Source of the DNA: a virus
Direction: 5' to 3' (one strand)
IMG/VR virus record: IMGVR_UViG_3300005529_000001
Location: 336,882 to 369,475 of that record
Length of the DNA stretch: 32,594 bases
Made by a program: the position numbers and the translations under genes. Below, piece after piece: positions 1 through 7,262 of this stretch; the stretch's first letter is position 1, and each line of letters begins with the position of its first letter. Below the pieces are notes generated by a model. It was not told the DNA's origin and did not search any database. It saw nothing but the letters and a program-made list of their open reading frames with translations.

Positions 1-138
1 TTTGGGATCGATGACGTTGGTTTTCCGCCATTTGGTGGCATGTACTGTTCTGGGAAGTGCATGCCACCGCCACCCCGTCCCAAAAACCTCTGGCAACGCA
101 TACGCGCTGAGTTGGGACTTGGATACATCACCAAATGA
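1..138 (+). CDS. 3' end of an unknown protein (partial)
   Basis: An open frame enters from the left edge and ends at the TGA at 136-138, giving the last 45 residues of a protein. The tail has a Gly/Pro/Cys-rich stretch (two Cys close together, then a PPPPRP run) and a basic amphipathic end. The family cannot be recognised from this fragment. A competing frame over the same bases, with a start near position 2, gives a low-complexity product that overlaps the next gene, so I prefer the entering frame. Confidence 0.5.
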   Translation, partial: FGIDDVGFPPFGGMYCSGKCMPPPPRPKNLWQRIRAELGLGYITK

Positions 139-144
139 ACATTC

Positions 145-170
145 GCGTAGATCGAAGATACGATCTGCGC
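145..170 (+). promoter_or_regulatory. 10-bp hairpin ending one base before a start codon
   Basis: Bases 145-154 (GCGTAGATCG) pair with 161-170 (CGATCTGCGC) through ten consecutive pairs, one of them G-U, around a 6-base loop AAGATA. The stem ends one base before the ATG at 172. It fills the place where a ribosome-binding site should be, and no other Shine-Dalgarno sequence is visible. It may be a translational control element for the downstream nuclease, or a structure left after the upstream stop at 138. There is no U-run, so it does not look like an intrinsic terminator. Confidence 0.55.
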
Positions 171-171
171 A

Positions 172-1020
172 ATGCCCCGTGAAGCACTAACTCCCGAGCA
201 AGAGGCTGAACAAGCAAAGTACGAGAAGCTGCCAACCGGGAAACCGCATGTCAGCTTCTCTGAGCTCCGTGACTGGAGCGAGTGCTCGTACCGTCACCTT
301 CTGAAGTACGTAAAGAAGATCAATGCAGATATGCCTGGAATCCACATGGATTTTGGGACTGCAATCCATGCAGCTTGCGAGAACTACCTAAAAACGCGGG
401 TGATGGACAAGAAGATCTTTCTTAATACGCTGAAGAAGCTGTGGGAAGCCAACGGGCCAAAGCTACCCGAAGAGTACACTGTCAAACAGTTCCAGGAGTT
501 TGGTAAGCAAGGGATCAGCATCCTGGGTGACGTGCCCAAGTGGCTGGACGAGCAATTCCCGGGATGGGAATATGTGGACGCTGAACATGCCCTTTATGAG
601 CCCGTTGAGGGAAGCTCACATGCCTTTAAGGGCTACATCGATGCCATCATACGAGCGCCTGGCCCCAAGGGCAAGATATTGGTATGGCTCCTTGATTGGA
701 AGACAACGTCGTGGGGCTGGTCCACCTACAAGAAAAGTGATGAGCTTGTCAGGTCACAGCTTGTTCTATACAAGAACTTCTGGTCCATCAAAACAGGTCA
801 CAACGTCAAGGACGTACGTTGTGGCTTTGTCCTCCTGAAGCGGACGGGTAAACCGGGCAAGCACTGTGAGCTGGTTACCACATCAGTTGGTGAAATCACG
901 ACTGGAAAGTCGCTGAAGGTTGTCAACAACATGATCACGAGCGTCAAGCGTGGGATCGCGCTCAAAAACAGAAACAGCTGCCAGTTCTGTGACTTCTATA
1001 ACACCCCTCACTGCACATGA
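172..1020 (+). CDS. PD-(D/E)XK exonuclease, RecB/Cas4-like with Fe-S cysteines
   Basis: A 282-residue protein with the hallmarks of RecB-family nucleases (PDDEXK_1/Cas4/AddB C-terminal type). The motifs in order are: GTAIH with His66; FKGYID with Asp157; the catalytic LLDWKTT with Asp175 and Lys177; and QLVLY with Gln196 and Tyr200. Four cysteines are placed as in the [4Fe-4S] nucleases of this superfamily: Cys38 near the N-terminus (ECSYRHLLKY, like the CP-Y-R motif) and Cys270, Cys273 and Cys281 at the extreme C-terminus. It probably degrades or processes DNA ends in recombination or replication. It could equally be described as a phage Cas4-like protein; no cas genes are nearby. The ATG at 172 has no clear ribosome-binding site because a hairpin sits there. 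A short hairpin surrounds its stop codon. Confidence 0.85.
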   Translation: MPREALTPEQEAEQAKYEKLPTGKPHVSFSELRDWSECSYRHLLKYVKKINADMPGIHMDFGTAIHAACENYLKTRVMDKKIFLNTLKKLWEANGPKLPEEYTVKQFQEFGKQGISILGDVPKWLDEQFPGWEYVDAEHALYEPVEGSSHAFKGYIDAIIRAPGPKGKILVWLLDWKTTSWGWSTYKKSDELVRSQLVLYKNFWSIKTGHNVKDVRCGFVLLKRTGKPGKHCELVTTSVGEITTGKSLKVVNNMITSVKRGIALKNRNSCQFCDFYNTPHCT

Positions 1021-1027
1021 AGTGCAG
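1011..1027 (+). other. 6-bp hairpin around a stop codon
   Basis: CTGCAC (1011-1016) pairs with GTGCAG (1022-1027) around ATGAA, which contains the TGA of the nuclease gene. A second short odd palindrome, ACTGT-T-ACAGT, follows at about 1031-1041. There is no U-run. The pair may be a weak transcript-end or mRNA-stability structure in the 51-base gap before the glycosyltransferase. Confidence 0.3.
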
Positions 1028-1071
1028 AACACTGTTACAGTTGGTCGTCCGGTGGATAGGATGGAACCACG

Positions 1072-2391
1072 ATGACGGAACTGTCCCAATCGACTGTCAA
1101 CTTCTCAACTGTCCCCCCTGAGATCGCTAAGATCCCAACGATGGCACCCAAAAAGAAGGTGTTGATGTTGAGCGATCATCCTCTCTCAACGAGCGGTGTT
1201 GGCGTGCAAGCCCGGTACCTGATCACGGGTCTCCTTCAGACGGGCAAGTACACGTTCCGTTGCTTTGGTGGCGCTGTCAAGCACGATAACTACAACACCA
1301 TCAAAGTCAACGATGATTTCATCGTCAAACCGACCAACGGCTTCGGGGACAAGAATCTGTTGCGGATGACGCTAGCCGTCGAGAAGCCTGACATCCTGCT
1401 CCTGTTCACTGATCCAAGGTTCTTCATCTGGGTCTGGGAGATGGAGGACGAGATTCACCAGATCTGCCCGATCGCCTACAATCACCTGTGGGACAACCCT
1501 CCCTGGCCCGAGTTCAACCGGGTGCTGTACGAGTCAACTGATCTGATCAACTGCATCAACTATCCCACTTACGAAATGGTTCACAAGCGGTTCCCAGAGA
1601 AAACGAACTACATCCCCCATGCCGTTCCCAAAGAAGTCTTTCACCCACTGCCAGCCTCTGAACGAGCTAGGCTGAAAACGATGATCATCGGCAATGAACG
1701 TGCCGATCACTTTGTGGCTCTTTACGTGTCACGAAATGCCAGGAGAAAGATGCCGAGTGACATCATCCTGTCATTCAAGCAGTTTCTGGATGAGATGGAA
1801 AAGAAGCATGGCCATCGTAAGGGTACCCTAATCTTGCACACCGATCCGATGGACCCTGAGGGACCCAACCTTCACCATGTCATTGACATGTTTCACTTGA
1901 AGAACAACGTTGTCTTTTCAAAGGACCGCATTGGATTTGAGCAGATGAACGCTCTGTACAACATCGGTGACTGTGTTGTGAACCGGTCGTGCAACGAGGG
2001 GTTTGGGTTGCCCACGTTGGAGATGATGATGTGTGGAAAGCCCATCATTGCTATCAAGACAGGTGGTTTGACTCGACAGGTTGAGAACCACGAGACGGGC
2101 GAACAGTACGGGATTGGCATGGACCCCGATGTCAGGACGTTGGTTGGAAACCAGCTTGTTCCTTACATCTATGAAGACTTCGTGTCACATGAAAAACTGA
2201 GTGCCGCGTTTACAAAGCTGTATGAGATGGGCGAAGAAGAGCGTCTCCGTCTTGGCGAGAGAGCTCGCCAGCACGCCCTCAAAGATTATGACATCCAGAA
2301 CATGGTCAATGATTGGGATAGGACGTTGACGGGCCTGACCGACAGCTGGAACAAGACAAAGCTCACGCGGTGGGAAAAGGTGGAGATCTGA
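1072..2391 (+). CDS. Glycosyltransferase, GT4 (GT-B) type, copy 1
   Basis: A 439-residue protein of the GT-B glycosyltransferase fold. The N-terminal Rossmann half opens with a hydrophobic strand and a Gly-rich nucleotide-sugar loop (STSGVGVQARYL, residues about 40-51). The C-terminal half carries the E-x7-E motif EGFGLPTLE, Glu309 and Glu317, which in this family contacts the sugar-nucleotide donor. It is followed by the usual G-KPIIA-GG segment. It should transfer a sugar from a nucleotide-sugar. The acceptor could be modified phage DNA, a virion protein or a host glycan, and the sequence does not say which. It is the first of two adjacent paralogous enzymes: its TGA overlaps the next ATG by one base. 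Confidence 0.88.
   Translation: MTELSQSTVNFSTVPPEIAKIPTMAPKKKVLMLSDHPLSTSGVGVQARYLITGLLQTGKYTFRCFGGAVKHDNYNTIKVNDDFIVKPTNGFGDKNLLRMTLAVEKPDILLLFTDPRFFIWVWEMEDEIHQICPIAYNHLWDNPPWPEFNRVLYESTDLINCINYPTYEMVHKRFPEKTNYIPHAVPKEVFHPLPASERARLKTMIIGNERADHFVALYVSRNARRKMPSDIILSFKQFLDEMEKKHGHRKGTLILHTDPMDPEGPNLHHVIDMFHLKNNVVFSKDRIGFEQMNALYNIGDCVVNRSCNEGFGLPTLEMMMCGKPIIAIKTGGLTRQVENHETGEQYGIGMDPDVRTLVGNQLVPYIYEDFVSHEKLSAAFTKLYEMGEEERLRLGERARQHALKDYDIQNMVNDWDRTLTGLTDSWNKTKLTRWEKVEI
2377..2385 (+). promoter_or_regulatory. Ribosome-binding site fixing the second glycosyltransferase start
   Basis: AAGGTGGAG lies 5 bases before the ATG at 2391. It supports 2391 as the start rather than the in-frame GTG at 2370, which lies upstream of this site. 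Confidence 0.6.
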
Positions 2392-3548
2392 TGAAGACCG
2401 TCGTATTGCGAGCCCCGTCACTGACACAGTCTGGCTACGGTGTCCATGCAAGGCAGCTAGCGAGGTGGTTGTTGTCGAAGCCCAACCTTGACGTAAGGTT
2501 CGCGACGTTGCCCTGGGGAGAGACGCCCTGGTTACTGAACCAAGAAGCACACGATGGCTTGGTCGGTGAGATCATGAAACGAAGTGTCAAGCCCGATCAC
2601 AGAGCTGATGTTTCGGTGCAATTACAGCTACCCAACGAGTGGGACCCGTCAGTTGCGCCCGTGAACATCGGCATCACAGCGGGTGTCGAGACTGATAAGT
2701 GTCACCCATCATGGCCAGCGGCATGTAACAAGATGACAACAGTTGTCGTCCCGAGCCAGCACACCAAGCTGTGTTTGACCAACTCAGGTCCCATCACGGT
2801 GCCACTTCATGTCATTCCTGAGGCGTACTCAGACGCATGCCGCGAGAAAGACCTGCCTCAAGTCGTTGACTTTGACACGTCGTTCAACTTTCTGGTCTTT
2901 GGCCAGTTGACGGGCAACAACCCAGAAAACGATCGGAAGAACATCTTCTACACCATCAAGTGGTTGACTGAAGTCTTCAAAGACGATCCAGACGTTGGTA
3001 TTGTCCTGAAGACCAACGTGGGTCGTAACAGCAGGATCGACAGGAATGTTACAAAAGGATTGTTGACGACTGTCGCTCAAGAAAGCCGAAGGGGCGGGAC
3101 AGGACCAAAGATTCACCTGTTACATGGTGACCTTGATGATGTTGAAATCGCAAGCCTGTACCGTCACCCGAAGATCAAAGCGCTTGTCGCTCTGACACGC
3201 GGCGAGGGATTTGGGCTACCGATCCTCGAGGCTGCAGCGAGCGGGTTGCCGATCATCGCCACGGGATGGTCAGGCCATCTGGACTTTCTGAGGCACGGAA
3301 AGTACATCAGCATCTACTACCAGTTGGGCGAAGTCCATCCGTCTAGGATCGACAGCAAGATCTTTGTTCCTGGCTCACGTTGGGCTAACCCAAGCGAAGA
3401 AGACTTCAAAAAGCGCGTCGCCAAGTTCCGAGCAAGTAACCACACTCCGAAACAGTGGGCTGAAGAGCTAAAACCAACGATCCAAGAACAGTACAGTCTC
3501 GATGCAATTTGCAAACGATATGATGAGCTCTTGGGGGAGTGTTTCTGA
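2391..3548 (+). CDS. Glycosyltransferase, GT4 (GT-B) type, copy 2
   Basis: A 385-residue protein, read from the ATG at 2391 that overlaps the previous stop as TGATG. It resembles the preceding gene in design: an N-terminal loop QSGYGVHARQLARWL matching the SGVGVQARYL loop of copy 1, and a C-terminal E-x7-E motif EGFGLPILE with Glu272 and Glu280 followed by A-SGLPIIAT. The overall identity between the two looks low, so this is an old duplication or two recruited enzymes. They probably act in sequence on the same acceptor. The stop overlaps the ATG of the next gene (TGATG at 3546-3550), so translation is likely coupled. Confidence 0.88.
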   Translation: MKTVVLRAPSLTQSGYGVHARQLARWLLSKPNLDVRFATLPWGETPWLLNQEAHDGLVGEIMKRSVKPDHRADVSVQLQLPNEWDPSVAPVNIGITAGVETDKCHPSWPAACNKMTTVVVPSQHTKLCLTNSGPITVPLHVIPEAYSDACREKDLPQVVDFDTSFNFLVFGQLTGNNPENDRKNIFYTIKWLTEVFKDDPDVGIVLKTNVGRNSRIDRNVTKGLLTTVAQESRRGGTGPKIHLLHGDLDDVEIASLYRHPKIKALVALTRGEGFGLPILEAAASGLPIIATGWSGHLDFLRHGKYISIYYQLGEVHPSRIDSKIFVPGSRWANPSEEDFKKRVAKFRASNHTPKQWAEELKPTIQEQYSLDAICKRYDELLGECF

Positions 3549-3862
3549 TGCTGTGGGCGTGGGCCATCATAACGACATTGCTATTGGGAGCCGCTGTCTG
3601 GTACGGCGTCTTTGTCACGCGTAAGAACCTAGAGCTGAACGACCAGCGTGAGAACCTAGTCGATCAGATCGAAGAAAGCCTTGATGTGCTAGACCAGTGT
3701 TATTCGCGTTTAGCACACCATGCAGACATCCCGGTCCTCAGCGATGAACCGATTATCCAGGAGCTTGTTTCTGACATGAAGCGCGCACGTAACGCTGTTT
3801 TGAAAGTCGCAAGCCTGATTGTCACCTATGGCGGCGAAGAAAGAGATGAGGCCGAGACATGA
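3548..3862 (+). CDS. Small membrane-anchored protein of unknown function
   Basis: A 104-residue protein starting at the ATG at 3548, 7 bases after a strong GGGGGAG site. Residues about 2-24 form one hydrophobic membrane segment (WAWAIITTLLLGAAVWYGVF) followed by an RK pair, so the rest is probably cytoplasmic by the positive-inside rule. The remainder is charged and helical, with an acidic coiled-coil-like stretch (DQIEESLDVLDQCYSRL). I do not recognise the family. It is translationally linked to the glycosyltransferase before it and overlaps the sigma gene after it by four bases (ATGA). Confidence 0.75.
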   Translation: MLWAWAIITTLLLGAAVWYGVFVTRKNLELNDQRENLVDQIEESLDVLDQCYSRLAHHADIPVLSDEPIIQELVSDMKRARNAVLKVASLIVTYGGEERDEAET

Positions 3863-4779
3863 AAGCCGTCGCCAAGCCCAAGGCAAAAGCCGTCAAGAAA
3901 GACAAATCCCAAAAAGCGTCTAAGCCCAAGATGCCCAAGGCAGCGAAGAAAGTCAGAGAACCCGAGATTGTTGAGCAGTCAGTGACCGCAAAGCTGCCCG
4001 TCGTTCCTGAGATCCAACCTACAGCCGAAGAACTGAAACAGAAAGAGCTGACCGCGGAAGAAAAAGCCGCGGCGGCCAAAGCTGCAAAGCAAGCCCGGAT
4101 GTACTTCAACCAGAACACTCAGGCATGCATTGTCGCTTACCAACAGGCAAAGGAAAACAAGAAAGAACGTGACAGGCTCTATGTCACGGGCATCATGCCC
4201 GCTTTCGAGAAGCTGGTTGAGAACCTAATCAACATCCACAAGTTCACCAGCCTTCATGACACGTATGACGACCTGAAAAATGACTGCGTCAACTTCTTGT
4301 TCGAGACGATCGGCAAGTTTGATTCCACACGTGGGACAAACGCTTTCTCGTATTTCAATGTCGTTGCAAAAAACTGGCTCATCATCCGCACCAAGCAGAA
4401 GAGCCAACGCATCCGTCGTAGCGTCAGCCTGGATGATCCTGAGGCTCTGTCAGTCAACGAACAACGCATCGTCGAAGACCACGCCACGATTCCGAGCCAG
4501 GACGTCCTTTTAGAAAAAGAATCAAGTGCCAAGGCGGTCGTGAACATGCTGTACGAGATCCGTAGCAAGGTCAAGACTGAAAACGAGCTTGCATGCATCA
4601 ACAGCATCATCACTATCTTTGAGAACATCGATGACATCGATCTCCTTAACAAGAGCGCGATCTTGCTCTACATGCGAGAGCTCAGTGGCCTGAGCCCGAA
4701 GCAACTCACGACGACAATGCAAAGCGTAAAGAAACATTACAGGCGAATGAAGATCGACCCGAAGTTTCGGTTGTTCTGA
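3859..4779 (+). CDS. Late-transcription sigma factor, T4 gp55-like
   Basis: A 306-residue protein with a sigma-70 region-2-like core. The clearest segment is a conserved stretch of the T4 gp55 type, FDSTRGTNAFSYFNVVAKNW, at about residues 153-173, followed by a basic helix (RTKQKSQRIRRS) suited to promoter DNA. In T4 this protein directs host RNA polymerase to late promoters together with the clamp and a co-activator. T4 gp55 is about 185 residues. This one is much longer because of an N-terminal extension of about 75 residues that is rich in Lys, Ala and Pro and probably disordered. It overlaps the previous stop (ATGA). No gp33-like co-activator is recognisable nearby. Its stop overlaps the next small ORF as TGATG. 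Confidence 0.75.
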   Translation: MKAVAKPKAKAVKKDKSQKASKPKMPKAAKKVREPEIVEQSVTAKLPVVPEIQPTAEELKQKELTAEEKAAAAKAAKQARMYFNQNTQACIVAYQQAKENKKERDRLYVTGIMPAFEKLVENLINIHKFTSLHDTYDDLKNDCVNFLFETIGKFDSTRGTNAFSYFNVVAKNWLIIRTKQKSQRIRRSVSLDDPEALSVNEQRIVEDHATIPSQDVLLEKESSAKAVVNMLYEIRSKVKTENELACINSIITIFENIDDIDLLNKSAILLYMRELSGLSPKQLTTTMQSVKKHYRRMKIDPKFRLF

Positions 4780-4886
4780 TGTACATTGTCTACTATCATA
4801 CCAATCGAAACAACGGCAAACGTTACGTTGGATGGGCCATCATTGGTGTGAATCAGACATATCATGAAGCTGATCCAAGCAGATAA
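4779..4886 (+). pseudogene. Possible GIY-YIG nuclease N-terminal remnant (35 residues)
   Basis: An ORF of 35 codons starts in TGATG overlap with the sigma gene. Its first 20 residues (MYIVYYHTNR, then NNGKRYVGWA) look like the start of a GIY-YIG homing-endonuclease domain, with Tyr-x-Val-Tyr and then Gly-Lys-x-Tyr-Val-Gly in the usual spacing. The frame then stops, well short of the 80-90 residues such a domain needs. A different frame, 4864-4953, continues with an open 29-codon ORF. The pair may be a frameshifted or decayed nuclease. Alternatively both are intact small phage genes and the resemblance is accidental. Confidence 0.4.
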
Positions 4887-4953
4887 GCTCATCATCGCCA
4901 AGTGGGAGAACCGAGAGACCATCACAAAGTTACCTGGTTATGAAAAAAGATGA
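4864..4953 (+). CDS. Very small ORF, 29 residues, doubtful
   Basis: ATG at 4864, stop TGA at 4951-4953. The product is short, mixed charged and helical (LIIAKWENRETITK). It overlaps the end of the GIY-YIG-like ORF and the start of the next gene, each in another frame. It could be the continuation of the former after a frameshift, or a real mini-gene of a kind common in phage genomes. No ribosome-binding site is evident. Confidence 0.25.
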   Translation: MKLIQADKLIIAKWENRETITKLPGYEKR

Positions 4954-5344
4954 AAGAAGTGGCCCTATCAAGATAGGTCAGATCATGATCACACCATCAA
5001 ACCGTTGTTTCTACGTCGAGAGGGACTATCTCGCTCATTCAATGCCCGATGAACTACATTTTGTGAATAAATGTTTTGAACCAAAGTCTGACACATCTCC
5101 AGAAATGTGGAACAAACTTGTTAAACAAGTTTCACGATATTCACAACTAAAATACACTCGAGGCTTTAGTAAGAACGTTGGTCATCGATTTCAAGATCTG
5201 CATGAACAGCTGCTACGTAGAAGCATCATCACTCATGAGTGGACTGATCGTGTCCGAGTAGATCCATACTCTCATCAAAATATTGGAAGATATGTTTTGA
5301 AGACGGGTTCTCCTCCCGCTGACATCCTTGATACACATTACTGA
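4940..5344 (+). CDS. Unrecognised small protein in an A+T-richer patch
   Basis: A 134-residue protein with mixed charge, no signal peptide and no membrane segment. I recognise no domain. It contains two Cys (in RCFYVERDYL and NKCFEPK), several His and aromatic residues, and basic stretches, which would be compatible with a small nucleic-acid-binding or enzymatic protein, but there is no defining motif. Codons end in A or T more often than in neighbouring genes, and there is no obvious ribosome-binding site before the ATG at 4940. With the preceding remnant this suggests inserted accessory DNA between the sigma gene and the structural block. Confidence 0.55.
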   Translation: MKKDERSGPIKIGQIMITPSNRCFYVERDYLAHSMPDELHFVNKCFEPKSDTSPEMWNKLVKQVSRYSQLKYTRGFSKNVGHRFQDLHEQLLRRSIITHEWTDRVRVDPYSHQNIGRYVLKTGSPPADILDTHY

Positions 5345-5349
5345 TTATC

Positions 5350-5739
5350 ATGGCTGAAGCAGATGACAAGAAGGCGCTCGAGGGCATCGTTGAGATGTCA
5401 GAACGTTCCGTTGAGGAACGGATTCGCGACTTTGGAGCCATCCTTGAAGACATCGAGTCGATGGACTCGAAGCAACGACGTCTCTGGAAAGAGATTTATG
5501 AGAATGCCATCGCTGATCGACAGAACTCATACGTCATGTTCACCAAGCTCGTCAAGATGACGGGTGACAAGAGCTCAGAGCACGCGGTGCACGGTAAGGG
5601 CATTGCAACCTACATAGAACGCATGCAGAGGGCAAATGACCAGCTGGTGAAACTGGCTGAGCTCATCGCCGATGCCAAGAAGAAAGACGAAGCGATCAAC
5701 TCTGACTCAGTGTTTGACCAGATCAGAAACAAGGGTTGA
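5350..5739 (+). CDS. Conserved-looking helical protein, function unknown
   Basis: A 129-residue, almost entirely helical acidic/basic protein. Residues about 20-60 (ERIRDFGAILEDIESMD, then RLWKEIYENAIADR) and 85-110 (YIERMQRANDQLVKLAEL) look like amphipathic coiled-coil helices. The overall form, a short helical bundle protein beside late genes, would suit an assembly factor, a small terminase-like oligomer or a transcription co-activator. None of these is supported by a diagnostic motif. It begins 5 bases after the previous stop with no strong ribosome-binding site, and it is followed by the spike gene. Confidence 0.65.
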   Translation: MAEADDKKALEGIVEMSERSVEERIRDFGAILEDIESMDSKQRRLWKEIYENAIADRQNSYVMFTKLVKMTGDKSSEHAVHGKGIATYIERMQRANDQLVKLAELIADAKKKDEAINSDSVFDQIRNKG

Positions 5740-5777
5740 GCCAGTGCCCGACGGGTACATAAACCCAGAGGAGCCCC

Positions 5778-7256
5778 GTGCCCAATCCCAAGTACGACGC
5801 TAGAGACATTGTCAAGCACATCGCGGAGGGCCGCCATGACGAGGTGCTACGGGAACGGGCTGCTTATCGCACTCCAGACCCCCACTTCCCAACATTCTTG
5901 CGGTTCGTTATCTTGGATGTCATCCACGATCCATCGATGGTTGACAGCACCAAGCTGTCTCACTACGTTCATGACCTGGGTGTTGCTAACCCGAAGTACG
6001 TCGGTGTAGCACCCAGGAACAGCATCATCGCCCGACGCGTGTTGGCACCTGATGCCGCCGCGAGCGAAAAGGTGATGGTGCTCTACCCGTTCTGTCCACC
6101 CCACCTAGCGATGCCAGCCAAGCCTGGCGAACACGTTTGGGGCATGATGGAGCACCCAGACGCTAAGGTGAACGACATCGGTTACTGGCTGTGGAAGATC
6201 ACCATGCCAGACTTTGTGGAGGACGTCAACTACACCCATGCTGACAGGCAGTTTGATGCTTCTTTCTTGCCGGGACTCAACGACCTGTTTGATGGAACCG
6301 CAAACCCTAAGTATGAGTTCCATAACGGAGCAGTTGACACAGATGCCGCGAGTGGCAACCCATATGTCATCCAAGACACTGCATCGTTGCCCGGTGATGA
6401 TACGCAATACAAGAAGCTACTGACCAAGAGCGATGCTGCACAGATAGCACAGTATGAATCGGTTCCGCGTTTTCGTAAGCGCCCGCAGGATACTGCGTTT
6501 GAGGGAAGCAACAACACTCTCATTGTCCTGGGGACTGACAGGACGGGACCCGCCTCTGACTACGGCACTGACCCAAACAACGGACAGGTCCCCAAGGCTC
6601 ACCCCGCTGATGTAACAGGCAATGCAGGCGCAATTGACCTTGTCGCGGGCAGGGGTCAAACGGACGCGACAGCAGGCAAACCTGTCCAGAACACGCTCAA
6701 CAACAAGGAGTTGGGCAAAGACAAGCAAAACCTGCAACCGACTGAGGGCGACGTTGATTTGCTTAACGACAGGTCGCGCGTCCTGATCTCACAGAAAACA
6801 AAGCCTGACACGAACTTCAGCATCACGAGCGTTGTGTCAGCACATTCGTCTGAGTCTTCGATCCAGGACGGTAACGGTGAGGGAGCCATCGTCGTAAAGA
6901 CAGACAAGGTCAGGATCATCGCTCGGCATGACCTTGTCATCCTCGTCAGTGGCGTGACTGACACCGACGGCAACGGGAATGTGAAAGATCCGGGCGCCAG
7001 CATTGACCCTTCTAAGTGTGCATCGATTATTCTGAGAGCAAACGGTGACATCGTTTTCACGCCCTCGAGCACTGGCGTGGTGCGTTTGGGCGGTGATGAT
7101 GCAACACTGTCACCGTTGTGCACCCGAGTAGGAAACTCACCCGGGATGAACAGCCCGATCCCACCGCCGAGCCCGATCGTGGACACAATGGGTGGTTCCC
7201 AGGGCGGTGCCGATGGATTGAATGGGACATTTGCAACGAAAGTTCTTCTGAAGTGA
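5778..7256 (+). CDS. Baseplate hub/central spike, gp5-like
   Basis: A 492-residue protein starting at GTG 5778, four bases after AGAGGAG. After a short N-terminal region, residues about 70-150 match the OB-fold domain of T4-type gp5: PKYVGVAPRNSIIARRV, then VLYPFCPPHLAMPAKPGEHV and WGMMEHP. Mid-protein segments (SNNTLIVLGTDRTG, AIDLVAGRG) are typical of the linker that contacts the spike. The C-terminal third, with IVVKTDKVRIIARHD and then NGDIVFTPSSTGVVRLGGDD, reads as the beta-helical needle that trimerises and punctures the outer membrane. The lysozyme domain of T4 gp5 is absent: no lysozyme catalytic motif is seen between the OB fold and the helix. It is the first gene of the baseplate block. 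Confidence 0.85.
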   Translation: MPNPKYDARDIVKHIAEGRHDEVLRERAAYRTPDPHFPTFLRFVILDVIHDPSMVDSTKLSHYVHDLGVANPKYVGVAPRNSIIARRVLAPDAAASEKVMVLYPFCPPHLAMPAKPGEHVWGMMEHPDAKVNDIGYWLWKITMPDFVEDVNYTHADRQFDASFLPGLNDLFDGTANPKYEFHNGAVDTDAASGNPYVIQDTASLPGDDTQYKKLLTKSDAAQIAQYESVPRFRKRPQDTAFEGSNNTLIVLGTDRTGPASDYGTDPNNGQVPKAHPADVTGNAGAIDLVAGRGQTDATAGKPVQNTLNNKELGKDKQNLQPTEGDVDLLNDRSRVLISQKTKPDTNFSITSVVSAHSSESSIQDGNGEGAIVVKTDKVRIIARHDLVILVSGVTDTDGNGNVKDPGASIDPSKCASIILRANGDIVFTPSSTGVVRLGGDDATLSPLCTRVGNSPGMNSPIPPPSPIVDTMGGSQGGADGLNGTFATKVLLK

Positions 7257-7262
7257 GGACGC

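Noticed and set aside
172-1020. A Cas4 of a CRISPR system
   Set aside because: The nuclease has Cas4-like Fe-S cysteines, but no other cas gene or repeat array is present. Phages commonly carry such RecB-like nucleases.
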